A stretch of DNA of 64,000 nucleotides from assembly GCA_001189345.1 (NCBI GenBank), contig LFKV01000015.1:124001-188000 (forward strand). Reading direction: 5' to 3'. The notes under the pieces are model-generated. The model was not told the DNA's origin, searched no databases, and saw nothing but the letters and a program-made list of their open reading frames with translations. The position numbers were made by a program, and so were the translations under genes. Within the stretch, counting starts at the first letter, position 1. Every line of letters begins with the position of its first letter. Of this stretch, positions 38,546 to 47,786 are shown piece after piece. This DNA is from Candidatus Paraburkholderia kirkii. Its GTDB lineage: Bacteria > Pseudomonadota > Gammaproteobacteria > Burkholderiales > Burkholderiaceae.

Positions 38546-39408
38546 ATGCAGACGGTGCGCCAGGCCTGGCGCATGACCGCGCGCGACTGGCGCGCGGGCG
38601 AGCTCACGATGCTCCTGCTCGCGCTCGTGCTGGCCGTGGCCGCGCTGTCGAGCGTCGGCTTTCTCGCCGATCGCATGCGCCAGGGGCTCGCCCGCGACGG
38701 GCGCCAGATGATCGCGGCCGATTTCGTCGTGCGCGCCGATCATCCCGTCGATCCGGTGTTCGCGACCGAGGCGAAGTCGCTCGGCCTCGAGACGGCGGGC
38801 ACCACGATATTCTCCAGCATGATCAGCTCGACGTCCGCCCAGCCGGCCTCGCGGCTCGCGGCGATCAAGGGCGTGACGCCCGGCTACCCATTGCGCGGCG
38901 CGCTGCACATCGCGCCCGCGCCCGACGCCGCCGATGCGCCCGCGCACGGCATTCTCGCGCCCGGCACGGTGTGGGTCGATCCGGCCTTACTCGACGCGCT
39001 CAAGACGCAGGTGGGCGGCACCGTCAAGGTCGGCACGCGCACGTTCACGGTCGCGGGCGTCATCACGCGCGAGCTCGATCGCGGCTTCTCGTTCGTGAAC
39101 TTCTCGCCGCGCCTCATGATGCGCGCCGACGAGATCGCAGGCACGGGGCTGATCGGCTACGGCAGCCGCGTGACGTACCGATTGCTCGTCGCGGGTCCCG
39201 ACGAGCAGGTGGCGCGGTTCGCGAAGTTCGCCCGCGAGAACGTCGATGGCGGCAAGCTGCGCGGCGTCGCGCTGGAGTCGCTCTCCGACGGTCAGCCGCA
39301 AGTGCGCCAGACAATCGATCGCGCGAGCCATTTCCTCACGCTGGTGTCGCTGCTGACCGCGCTGCTCGCGGCGGTCGCGATCGCGATGGCCGCGCACCGT
39401 TTCGCGCG
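38546..39408 (+). pseudogene. FtsX-like ABC transporter permease, truncated
   Basis: N-terminal third of a large MacB/FtsX-type permease (YbbP-like). It has a first transmembrane helix (LTMLLLALVLAVAALSSVGF), a periplasmic MacB-type domain (GRQMIAADFVVRADHPVDP, SRVTYRLLVAGPDEQVARF), then the start of the second helix (FLTLVSLLTALLAAVAIAMA). At about 39408 the frame runs into the alaX remnant and stops at 39421. About 550 residues of a usual 800-850 are missing. Start at the ATG 38546, with a TTG at 38459 as an alternative. Confidence 0.83.
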
Positions 39409-39995
39409 GACGCCTATCTGACGCATTGCGACGCGACCGTCACCGCCATCGACGAGCAGGGCATTCACCTCGGACCGTGTTCTATCCGCTCGGCGGCGGC
39501 CAGGCGGGCGACGCGGGCACGTTCACGCTCGCCGACGGCACGAAGATCGCGATCGCCGACACGCGCAAGGCGAAGTTCGAAGGCGCCACGCCCGATGACG
39601 CCGTGCACGTTCCGGCGTCCGCTCAGGAAGCCGCCCTGGCGAAGCTGAGGCCGGCGACAGGCTCAGCGCTAAAATCGACTGGGAGCAGCGATATCGGCGG
39701 ATGCGGCTGCATACGGCGAGCCATCTGATCTGCACGGTGCTGCCGTATCCGGTCGACGGCTGCAGCATCACGACGGAGTACGCGCGCCTCGATCTGGCGA
39801 CGGTCGAGCCGATCGAGCGCGAGACGCTGGAAGCGAAGCTGAACGAACTGATCGGCGGCTCGCACGACGTGCGCACCGAATGGATCACCGACGACGAAAT
39901 GGCCGCGCGCCCCGAGTTCGTGCGCACGATGAGCGTGAAGCCGCCGATGGGCCTCGGCCGCGTGCGTTTGCTGCGCATCGAGAACGTGGATCTGC
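39409..39995 (+). pseudogene. Alanyl-tRNA editing protein (AlaX-like), broken at both ends
   Basis: Stand-alone editing domain that hydrolyses mischarged Ser/Gly-tRNA-Ala. It begins at DAYLTHCDATVTAIDEQG, so the first residues are lost to the deletion joining it to the permease. About four bases are missing near 39473, before TVFYPLGGGQAGDAGTF, and one G near 39652. The third frame carries the zinc-binding MRLHTASHLICTVLP (the HxxxH motif). At 39995 it is cut by the GTAAGCG end of IS66, removing the second zinc motif (usually CGGTH). Confidence 0.87.
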
Positions 39996-40095
39996 GTAAG
40001 CGCTCGATCTGTACCGTTGTCTCGCTCTAGGTAGAAGATGCAATCATCAGTCGCAACGGACACGATTGACCGACAGTGTCCACGAACTGCGGAGA

Positions 40096-40515
40096 ATGGA
40101 CACAGTGTCTCAGACAGTCGAATTGCCGGCCAAGCATTGCCGGCCAAGCGCCAGAACCGGCGGCATCCGTTGGAATGGAAACGAACGGTCGTCGAGCAGA
40201 CATTTGAACCAGGAGCCTCGGTCGCTCGGGTCGCCCGCGACAATAACGTCAATGCCAACCAGGTATGGGCGTGGCGCAAACTGTACGCGCAGGGCCTGCT
40301 GGTCGAAGATGCTCAGACGCAGGCCATGTTGCCTGTTGTTGTCGATGTTCAGCCCGATCGGGCAACTGACCATCTGCCGGATTCGACGAAGTTGTGCAGG
40401 CCGCTCCAGTTACTACGAGCGGCAGGATTGAGCTTCAGCACGGCAATACTTCCGTCCGGATAGAAGGCACGCCCGACGCGACGATCTTGCGCCTGGTACT
40501 CGAGCGGCTTCTCTG
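40096..40515 (+). pseudogene. IS66 tnpA, two lesions
   Basis: Helix-turn-helix accessory protein of IS66. The ATG at 40096 gives MDTVSQTVELPA. A 14-bp tandem duplication (40122-40149) then shifts the frame. The core (QTFEPGASVARVARDNNVNA, NQVWAWRKLYAQG) is intact in the new frame. A second shift at about 40398 moves the end (RIELQHGNTSVRIEGTPDAT) into a third frame ending at 40515, overlapping tnpB. Confidence 0.83.
40122..40149. repeat. 14-bp tandem duplication in IS66 tnpA
   Basis: Two exact copies of ATTGCCGGCCAAGC (40122-40135 and 40136-40149). Removing one copy restores the reading frame. Confidence 0.93.
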
Positions 40516-40863
40516 ATGATCGGCCTGCCTGCAAATACGCGGATCTGGATCGCCGCAGGCGTCACTGACATGTGATCCGGCTTTAATGCGCTTGCAGCGA
40601 AGGTGCAGACAGTGCTTGAGAAGGATCCGTACGGTGGCCAGGTTTTTATCTTCAGAGGGCGCCGTGGTGACCTTATGAAGGCGTTGTACTGGAGCGATGG
40701 CGGCCTATGTCCGTTTGCAAAGCGCCTTGAGAAAGGACGTTTTGCATGGCCACGTGCTGACACTGGTGTTGTGGCGCTGACAACGGCTCAACTGGCGCTG
40801 CTTCTCGAAGGGTTTGACTGGCGCGAACCGATCGAGGCAGCACGCCCGCGCAGCGCTTTGTAA
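40515..40863 (+). pseudogene. IS66 tnpB with a nonsense codon
   Basis: The ATG at 40515 overlaps the tnpA stop. MIGLPANTRIWIAAGVTDM is followed by TGA at 40573-40575, where family members have Arg (CGA), a single C-to-T change. The frame then continues unbroken with the conserved KDPYGGQVFIFRGRRGDLMK and GLCPFAKRLEKGRFAWP to 40863. Confidence 0.87.
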
Positions 40864-40914
40864 ACGTCAGTTACCTGATGATCCGCGTGCAGCAGACAGT
40901 CGTAAACTGCTGCC

Positions 40915-41922
40915 ATGGATCTGACCGGTAGCGACCTGCCCGACGACATCGATGATCTGAAGCTGAGGATCGCGAAGTTGCGTCGCATGCAGTTCGGTCG
41001 CAATCATCTGGAACGCGAAGAGCGCATGCACCGTCCGGCCGAAGAACGTTGCCCCGGCTGCGGTGGCACGCTCAAGCCACTGGGCGAAGACATATCCGAG
41101 CAGCTCGAATCCAAACTCGCCTGTTCGTGCTGTGACTGCATCGTGCAGGCTGCCGCGCCGAGTCGTCCAATTGACCGGGGCCTTCCTGGGCCTGCATTGC
41201 TCGCACATATCGCGACATCGAAGTTTGCCTATCACATCCCGCTCTATCGGCAATCTGTCATGTACGCGCGCGATGGCGTCGAGATTGAGTCGGGCACCAT
41301 GTGCCACTGGCTGGGCAGCCAGACATGGCTGCTCGATCCGCTGGTGGACGCAGTGCGCCGCTATGCGCTCGGTGGCACCAAGGTTCACGCCGACGACACG
41401 CCGTTGCCAGTGCTCGCGCCGGGCAATGGCAAGACGAAGACGGGGCGGCTCTGGGTATATGTGCGCGATGATTGGCCCAGTGGTTCGACTGAGGCTCCAG
41501 CAGTCTGGTTCGCTGATACACCGGATCGTCGCGGCGAACATCCGCAGCGACACCTTGCCAGCTTCAAGGGCGTACTGCAGGCTGACGCGTTTGCCGGCTA
41601 CGCGGAACTCTACGCCGGTGGTCAGATCCGGGAAGCTGCGTGCCTGGCACATGCACGTCGAAAGCTGCACGATCTGCACGCTGTGCGACCGTCGTCGATT
41701 ACCAACGAAGCACTCGAGCGCTTTGGCGCGCTCTATGGCATAGAGGAACACATTCACGGCAAGCCTCCGGGGGAACGGCTGCGAGTTCGCCAGACGCAGG
41801 CGGTGCCGCTGCTTGAGGATATGAAGCGGTGGTTCGAAGCGACGATTCTCACACTCTCCGCGAAATCGGACACCACCAAGGCGATCCAGTACTCGTTGAA
41901 TCGCTGGCCTGTGCTTGTCTAC
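40915..41922 (+). pseudogene. IS66 transposase tnpC, C-terminus lost
   Basis: The ATG at 40915 opens 336 residues of a DDE-type IS66 transposase. It has a leucine-zipper-like head, the zinc-finger-like CPGCGGTL and CSCC motifs, TKVHADDTPLPVLAPG (first catalytic Asp region) and FKGVLQADAFAGYAELY (second Asp). The catalytic Glu region and C-terminus are missing because IS630 copy 2 begins at 41923. The truncated frame stops a few codons inside IS630. Confidence 0.88.
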
Positions 41923-43040
41923 TATTGCGCTGCGTTATTGAATTAGCACCCTGTCTGTGTTCAGATACAGGTCATGGGTCAAAATGAACCTGACAGATAT
42001 CGAACGTGAGCAACTGTTGTCGGCGGCGCGCAGCCGAACGGTGCGTGCGGCGGACGTGCGACGCGCAAAGTTGATCCTGATGCTCGAGGACGGCGAATCG
42101 CGCGACAGTATCATGCGCACACTGGGTTGCGATTCGCGCTTCATCGCACGCTGGTCGGGGCGCTTCCTCAGCGAGCGACTAGCCGGCATGTACGCCCGGC
42201 ACCGCGGGCGGGTGCCTACGCAGCCACCGGCCAAACTGGAAGCGCGGGTGCTCAAGTGCACCCTCAAGCACAAACCCGCCGACGGTTCGACACACTGGAG
42301 TAGCTACAAGCTCGCAGCAGAACTCGGCGACGTATCGGTCTCGGCCGTGCAGCGCATCTGGCGCAAGCACGGCATCAAGCCGCAGCAGTTGGAGCGGCAC
42401 ATGGTCTCCAACGACCCGGACTTCGAGACCAAGGCAGCCGACGTGATCGGGCTGTACCTGAACCCGCCGGCGCACGCAGCGGTGTTCTGCGTGGACGAGA
42501 AGACCGCGATCCAGGCACTCGATCGCAAGGACCGTATGCTGCCGCTGTCGCCCGGGCGCGCCGAGAGTCACGGCTTCGAGTACAAGCGCAACGGCACGCT
42601 CAGCCTGTTCGCGGCGTTCAATACTGCCACCGGCGAGGTGCTGGGCAAGACGGTGGCGCGCCACACCAGCGAGCAGTTCGTGGCCTTCCTGACCGACGTC
42701 GTCGCCAGCCAGCCCAAACGCCGGGAAATCCACGCGATCTGCGACAACGTCAGCAGCCATAAGACGCAGCGGGTTGCCGACTTCCTTGATGCGCAGCGCA
42801 ACGTGCACCTGCACTTCACGCCGACCTACTCGTCGTGGCTCAACCAGGTGGAGAACTGGTTCTCGCGCATTCAGCGTGAAGTGATCGCTCGCGGCATCTT
42901 CACTTCGGTGAAGGATTGGGATCGCAAACTGATGCCGATACATCCGCGAACACAACAAGAACCCGAAACCGATCAAGTGGAAATATGACGATCCTTCGCG
43001 CCGGATTCGACCAGTGCCAATTCAATGACGCAATGGAGTA
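41923..43040 (+). mobile_element. IS630-family element, copy 2
   Basis: Same length and ends as copy 1, including the atypical left end CTATTGCGCTGCG; TA at 41923-41924 and 43039-43040. By eye it differs from the others by one base inside the transposase gene (T at 42213 instead of C). It interrupts IS66 tnpC. The 3' part of that element is absent on its right side, where sequence near tRNA-Leu begins, so a deletion accompanied or followed insertion. Confidence 0.88.
41984..42988 (+). CDS. IS630-family transposase (copy 2)
   Basis: Identical to copy 1 except Ala-to-Val in GRVPTQPP. All three catalytic acidic residues are present. It carries the same extra C near 42935, which replaces the family-type C-terminal tail; the unshifted tail would stop at 43026-43028. 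Confidence 0.92.
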   Translation: MNLTDIEREQLLSAARSRTVRAADVRRAKLILMLEDGESRDSIMRTLGCDSRFIARWSGRFLSERLAGMYARHRGRVPTQPPAKLEARVLKCTLKHKPADGSTHWSSYKLAAELGDVSVSAVQRIWRKHGIKPQQLERHMVSNDPDFETKAADVIGLYLNPPAHAAVFCVDEKTAIQALDRKDRMLPLSPGRAESHGFEYKRNGTLSLFAAFNTATGEVLGKTVARHTSEQFVAFLTDVVASQPKRREIHAICDNVSSHKTQRVADFLDAQRNVHLHFTPTYSSWLNQVENWFSRIQREVIARGIFTSVKDWDRKLMPIHPRTQQEPETDQVEI

Positions 43041-43061
43041 GTGAAACATTGCTAACGTTGG

Positions 43062-43098
43062 AAAAGAAAAACCCCGCAAGACGCGAGTCGGCTGGGTT
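43062..43098 (-). terminator. Terminator downstream of tRNA-Leu
   Basis: On the minus strand AACCCAGCCGACTCGCGTC is followed by TTGCGGGGTT and a T-rich run. A short GC stem with T tract, 36 bp after the tRNA end. Confidence 0.65.
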
Positions 43099-43133
43099 CT
43101 CTGGGAAAACGTTGGAGACACGAGGATATTCCT

Positions 43134-43218
43134 TGGTGCCGGGGACCGGACTCGAACCGGCAAGCCGTTAAGCGGCGGATTTTAAGTCCGCTATGTTTAC
43201 CAATTTCATCACCCCGGC
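43134..43218 (-). tRNA. tRNA-Leu (anticodon TAA)
   Basis: 85 nt with encoded CCA. Acceptor stem GCCGGGG / CCCCGGC is perfect. The anticodon stem-loop GCGGA-CTTAAAA-TCCGC gives anticodon TAA, reading UUA/UUG. The long variable arm typical of tRNA-Leu and the T-loop TTCGAGT are present. IS630 copy 2 ends 93 bp downstream. Confidence 0.95.
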
Positions 43219-43349
43219 AGGGCGGACGCGATTCTACCATCGCGTCCACGTGCGCCAAAAGCGCGGCGCGCGCTTGAATGCTGGCTATTCGACAAGGATT
43301 CGACCCTCCCGCATAATCGGTAACACCGATCCAGGCGCGAGGACATCCG

Positions 43350-43405
43350 ATGAGCAAGACCGGCCGCGAAGCATTCAACGATTGCGTGATCGAGGTGCCC
43401 TGATG
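43350..43405 (+). other. Possible 17-residue upstream peptide or gene remnant
   Basis: ATG at 43350 encodes MSKTGREAFNDCVIEVP and stops in an ATGA overlap with the phosphodiesterase start. It could be a leader peptide, or the two ends of a longer gene brought together by a deletion. I cannot tell which. Confidence 0.3.
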
Positions 43406-43864
43406 CGCGTCGGCCTTATCTCCGATACCCACAATCTCGTGCGTCCCGAAGCGCTCGAAGCACTGCGCGGCTGCGCCCACATCATTCATGCGGGCGACAT
43501 CTGCAAGCAGGACGTACTCGACATCCTCGCGCCGCTCGTGCCGCTCACGGTCGTGCGCGGCAACAACGATGTAGGCGATGTAGGCGAAAGCGTCGCGCAC
43601 CTGCGGGAGCATGCGCGCATCGAACTCGGCGGCGCCACGATCCACATCGTGCACGACATCGCCGATGTCCCCCGGCGGCTCGACGGCGTCGACGTCGTCG
43701 TGACCGGCCATTCGCACAAGCCGCTCATCGAACGCCGCGGCGAGGTGCTGTTCGTGAATCCGGGCAGCGCGGGCCCGCGTCGTTTCAGGCTGCCGATCAC
43801 GCTCGCCTTGCTCGATATCGACGCCGGCAGGATCGACGCGCGCATCGTTCCGCTCATGCAATAA
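43403..43864 (+). CDS. YfcE/MJ0936-type metallophosphoesterase
   Basis: A 153-residue calcineurin-like phosphodiesterase. The metal-binding motifs are in order: GLISDTHN, HAGDICK, VRGNNDVGD, the HD of IVHDIADVP and the GHSHKP loop, then NPGS near the end. The start at 43403 (MRVGLISDTHN) puts the first motif in its usual place. It probably acts on cyclic or phosphodiester substrates. Intact. Confidence 0.9.
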   Translation: MRVGLISDTHNLVRPEALEALRGCAHIIHAGDICKQDVLDILAPLVPLTVVRGNNDVGDVGESVAHLREHARIELGGATIHIVHDIADVPRRLDGVDVVVTGHSHKPLIERRGEVLFVNPGSAGPRRFRLPITLALLDIDAGRIDARIVPLMQ

Positions 43865-43896
43865 CAAAAAAGGGCCGGCGCTTCGAGCGCCAGCCC
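43865..43896 (-). terminator. Terminator for the minus-strand transporter gene
   Basis: An 11-bp stem (GGGCCGGCGCT / AGCGCCAGCCC, one mismatch) with loop TCG. On the minus strand it is followed by a T run. It lies between convergent genes. Confidence 0.75.
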
Positions 43897-43927
43897 CTCG
43901 CCGGTTCAAATCTTTACGGCTGGACGC

Positions 43928-45400
43928 TTACGCGCGCACCGTGCCTTCCGGGAATGCATCGTCCATTTCGGCGGCTTCACGATGGCCGCGCAGAATCGCA
44001 TGCGCCTCCGAGTGCGAGCCGACAGCCGGCGGCGAGCCCTTCAGCGGCTTCTTCGCCGTCTCGTGCAGCGCGATGACCGACACGATGCCGATGATCGACG
44101 CGCCCATCAGATAGTACGCGGGCATCATCAGGTTGCCGGTCCGTCGACGAGCCAGGCCGTGACGAGCGGCGTCGTGCCGCCGAACAATGAGACCGACACG
44201 TTGAAGCCGATCGCGAGCGCGCCGTAGCGGATCTTCGTCGGGAAGAGGGCGGGCAGTGACGAAGGCATCACGCCCATGAAGGTCGATAGCAGCGCGCCCA
44301 GAATCATCATGCCCGCGAAGATCGATGGAATCGTGCCCATGCGGATTAGCGAGAGCGCTGGGATCGAGAGCACCAGCAGGCCGATACAGCCCGCGAGCAT
44401 CACCGGCTGGCCGACCGCATCCGAGAGGCGACCCGCGAAGAGCGTCAGCGGCATCATCAGCACCATCACGACGAGCACGATGAAGAGGCCGTGCGTCTCG
44501 TTGAACTTGAGCGTCGCCGAGAGATAACTCGGCAGATACGATAGCGCCATGTAGTCGGTAACGTTGAAGATCAGCACGAGCCCGACGCACTGGAGCAGTG
44601 GCTTCCACTGCTGCACGAGCGTCTCGCGGAACTGCTCCTTGGTCGTTTCGTGCGAGACCGCGTCCATCTTGTCGGCCTCACGCTGGAACGCCGGCGTCTC
44701 TTCGAGCTTCATCCGGATGTAGAGGCCGATCAGGCCGAGCGGACCCGCGATGATGAACGGAATGCGCCAGCCCCACGAGAGGAGGAGCGCGTCTCCGAGA
44801 GCACCGCGGTCAGCACCGCCACCACGCCCGCGCCGAGCACGTAGCCGACGAGCGTGCCAAACTCGAGGAAGCTCGACATGAAGCTGCGCTTCTTGTCCGG
44901 CGAGAACTCGGCGATGAAGGTCGCCGCGCCGCCGTATTCGCCGCCCGTCGAGAAGCCCTGCTCGAGACGCGCGACGAGCAGCAGCACCGGCGCCATCACG
45001 CCGATGCTCTCGTAGCTCGGAATCAGCCCGATACAGAAGGTGCCGAGGGCCATCATGATCATCGTCATCGCGAGCACGCGCTTGCGGCCAATGCGGTCGC
45101 CGAGCGGGCCGAACACCATGCCGCCGATCGGACGAACGAGGAAGGCGGCCGCGAACGTGCCGAAGGTCGCCAGCAACTGCGCGGCGGGACTGCTCGACGG
45201 GAAGAACACCTTGCCGAGCGTCACGGCGATGTAGCTGTAGGCGCCGAAGTCGAACCATTCCATCGCATTACCGATGGCCATGGCGCCGACGGCGCGCTTC
45301 AACAGGGACTGATCGACGATGGTGATGTCGTCGATGGTGAGACCGGACTTCTGACTTGATGTATCGCGTTTGCGCCAAAAGCCCTCGTGATGAGAGACAT
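43928..45400 (-). pseudogene. proP: ProP-like MHS-family MFS transporter, frameshifted
   Basis: Proton symporter for osmolytes or organic acids. Frame one covers the N-terminal helices: AIGNAMEWFDFGAYSYIAV, the MHS motif GDRIGRKRVLAMTM, and RLEQGFSTGGEYGGAATFIA. One G is missing at about 44792, and frame two carries SWGWRIPFIIAGPLGLIGLY to LFGGTTPLVTAWLVD. A second single-base loss near 44137 puts the last helix and tail (NLMMPAYYLMGASIIGIVSV) in frame three. The N-terminus is also unclear: the ATG at 45400 (MSLITRAFG) is out of frame with SGLTIDDITIVDQSLLKRA, so a third indel is likely. Confidence 0.87.
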
Positions 45401-46006
45401 ATTTCGAAAGACTCCGTATTCGATCCCGATCACTCTCGAGGAGCTTCGGGCGCGCCGTCGAAAGGACAGCGCGTATTGCCGGGACAGTGCAGTTTCGCGA
45501 CGGCGCCGCTTGCATCGAAAAATCGAAAACGGTCGCCAATGACTCCGCACAGCATCTCGATGATGCAGATGCTGAAAACAAAAAACGCGGTGCCGGTGCC
45601 TCACGGTGGGTCGCGAAATTGCACTCGGGATAAAACAAACGAATTTGACGTGCGGACGGCGAACTGAGCAGTGAACTCGAGTTGCCGCGGGTGGACCGCG
45701 ACGTCGGCGAAAAGACAACTTGAGACGAAAAAGGCCGGCGTTATTGCTAGGAAACCGACGCGCCTCTTTGTATGAAAACTGTCACTACCGCGCCGTTTCC
45801 GGGACAAGATACGCCGGACGCATGCGCGTGAATGATGGTGAATTGCTGTTGATAATGAGTAAGATGATGGCATGATGATGTGCAAACCGGCCGGTCCGGC
45901 CACCTCTGCGCATACCGCCCGATCCCTTGTCTGGCATGCGATTGCGCGGTGTCTCGCGCGATTCGTCTGACGGTCCAGCCGGAACAATTTCCCCGGGATG
46001 GACTAT
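45401..46006. other. Intergenic region with no supported gene
   Basis: About 600 bp of lower-GC sequence. Short open frames exist on both strands, but none has a ribosome-binding site with protein-like composition. Presumably the upstream region of the proP-like gene plus decayed DNA. Confidence 0.4.
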
Positions 46007-46032
46007 AAAAAAACCGGCCGCACGGGCTGGTT
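46007..46032 (-). terminator. Terminator of yggX
   Basis: On the minus strand AACCAGCC, a short loop, then GGCCGGTT followed by TTTTT. It lies 27 bp after the yggX stop. Confidence 0.8.
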
Positions 46033-46058
46033 CCTGTCACGCGGAAGGAGCGCGATTT

Positions 46059-46331
46059 TCAGCCTTGCGGCGGCACGTAGCCCGAAGCCGTATCGGCGCC
46101 CTCGCCGAAGAAATACTTCTCCGTCTGCTTGATCAGATACTGGCGCGCGCGCGGATCGGCCATGTTCAGACGATTCTCGTTGATGAGCATCGTCTGCTGT
46201 TTGAGCCAGCCTTGCCAGGCTTCCTTCGAGATCGTTTCGTAGATGCGCTTGCCGAGTTCGCCCGGCAGCGGCGGGAAATCGAGTCCTTCGGCTTCCTTGC
46301 CGAGCTTCGCGCATTGAATCATTCGGGCCAT
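46059..46331 (-). CDS. yggX: YggX-type Fe(II)-trafficking / oxidative-damage protector
   Basis: A 90-residue protein thought to handle labile iron and protect Fe-S clusters. The family pattern is clear: [40 protein letters not shown] and [20 protein letters not shown]. The conserved Cys7 is present. It sits downstream of argA on the same strand, separated by 62 bp. Intact. Confidence 0.93.
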   Translation of the reverse strand: MARMIQCAKLGKEAEGLDFPPLPGELGKRIYETISKEAWQGWLKQQTMLINENRLNMADPRARQYLIKQTEKYFFGEGADTASGYVPPQG

Positions 46332-46393
46332 TGCATGTTTCTCCTGTGTCGGGGGACGCTAGCGCGGTTGCCTCGCGCTTCGTTGATTCGTGT

Positions 46394-47764
46394 TCAGAGC
46401 TGCTTCATCAAGACGAGCGACTTGCGCTGCCAGTTGTACAGGCGCTGGCGGTCCTCGGGCAGGTCGTCGACCGTCACCTTCACGAAGCCGCGCTTCAGGA
46501 ACCAGTGCTCGGTGCGCGTCGTCAGCACGAAGATGCGCGTGAGGCCGCGCGCGCGGGCGCGCTGCTCGATCCGCTTGAGCAGCCGCTCGCCGTCGCCGGA
46601 ACCTTGCGCTTCCGGCGCGACGGTGAGGCACGCCATCTCGCCGATGCGCTCGTGCGTGTACGGATAGAGCGCCGCGCAGCCGAACAACACGCCGTCGTGC
46701 TCAATGACCGAGAAGTGGTCGATGTCCCGTTCGATCTGGTGACGCCCGCGCTTCACGAGCGTGCCGTCGGACTCGAGCGGCTCGATCAGCGTGAGAATGC
46801 CGCCGACGTCGTCCGGCGTCGCTTCGCGCAGGCTCTCGAGGTTCTCGTACGAGATCATCGTGCCGACGCCGTCGTGCAGGAACAGCTCGAGCAGCACGCT
46901 GCCGCCGAGCGCGTACGGAATGATGTGACCGCGCGCGACGCCGCCGCGGCAGGCGCGAATCGTGTGCTTCAGATAGAACGCGGTGTCGCCCTGCAGATCG
47001 CCGCTTTCCTGCAGGCGGTACGCATCGTCGAGCGACATTTCGCGCACGAGCCCGCCTTCCTGGTCGACCAGGCCTGGAATCTCCGTCACGAAGATGATCT
47101 TGTCGGCGCGCAGGGCGATCGCCGCAGCCGACGCGACGTCTTCCATCGACAGATTGAACGCCTCGCCGGTCGGCGAAAAGCCGAGCGGGGAGAGCAGCAC
47201 GAGCTTGTTGCTCGCGAGCGACTGACGCACGGAATCGCCGTCGATTTTGCGCACGACACCCGTGTGCTGGAAATCGACGCCATCGAGAATGCCGACCGGC
47301 CGCGCCGTCACGAAGTTGCCCGACACGATGCTGATGTGCGCGTGCGCCATCGGCGTGTTCGGCAAGCCCTGGCTGATCGCGGCCTCGATGTCGAGGCGCA
47401 CTTCGCCGGCCGCTTCCTTCGCGGATTCGAGCGCGCGGGCATCGGTGATGCGCAATCCGTGCGAGAACGACGACTCGACGCCGTGCAGGCTCAGCTGCTC
47501 GTCGAGCTGCGGCCGCGAGCCATGCACGAGCACGACGTGGATGCCCATCGCATGCAGCAGGCCGACGTCCTGCACGAGCGCGTTCAGGCGTCCTTCCTGC
47601 ACCAGCTCCCCGCCGAACGCGACGACGAAGATCTTGTTGCGGAACGCGTGAATATACGGCGCGACGGAACGCATCCAGTCGACGAACTGGGCGTGGGGAT
47701 TCGGCGCTTTGGGCTCCGCCGGAGCCGGCTGCGACGCGATGGTGAGGTCGGTTTGGGAATTCAT
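46394..47764 (-). CDS. argA: N-acetylglutamate synthase
   Basis: First step of arginine synthesis. The 456 residues have an amino-acid-kinase-like N-terminal domain (FVVAFGGELVQEG, HVVLVHGSRPQLDEQL), which binds arginine for feedback inhibition, and a C-terminal GNAT domain from about residue 310 (CLTVAPEAQGSGDGERLLKR). Start ATG at 47764, 22 bp from the divergent hrpA start. Intact. Confidence 0.94.
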   Translation of the reverse strand: MNSQTDLTIASQPAPAEPKAPNPHAQFVDWMRSVAPYIHAFRNKIFVVAFGGELVQEGRLNALVQDVGLLHAMGIHVVLVHGSRPQLDEQLSLHGVESSFSHGLRITDARALESAKEAAGEVRLDIEAAISQGLPNTPMAHAHISIVSGNFVTARPVGILDGVDFQHTGVVRKIDGDSVRQSLASNKLVLLSPLGFSPTGEAFNLSMEDVASAAAIALRADKIIFVTEIPGLVDQEGGLVREMSLDDAYRLQESGDLQGDTAFYLKHTIRACRGGVARGHIIPYALGGSVLLELFLHDGVGTMISYENLESLREATPDDVGGILTLIEPLESDGTLVKRGRHQIERDIDHFSVIEHDGVLFGCAALYPYTHERIGEMACLTVAPEAQGSGDGERLLKRIEQRARARGLTRIFVLTTRTEHWFLKRGFVKVTVDDLPEDRQRLYNWQRKSLVLMKQL

Positions 47765-47786
47765 CCCGGGATTATAATGCGACGCT

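Larger units (their letters stand above)
39996..41922 (+). mobile_element. IS66-family element, left part, decayed and 3'-truncated
   Basis: The left terminus GTAAGCGCTCGATC at 39996 matches the IS66 end at 7809. The usual tnpA-tnpB-tnpC order follows, and each gene is disabled: a duplication plus a frameshift in tnpA, a nonsense codon in tnpB, and truncation of tnpC by IS630 copy 2 at 41923. It interrupts alaX. Confidence 0.9.

Noticed and set aside
45845-45875. A second Fur-like box (TGATAATGAGTAAGATGA)
   Set aside because: Only the first half matches the consensus and no intact gene follows in a suitable position.
45601-45987. A 128-codon minus-strand ORF upstream of the proP-like gene
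   Set aside because: No ribosome-binding site, no family resemblance, and composition unlike neighbouring proteins.
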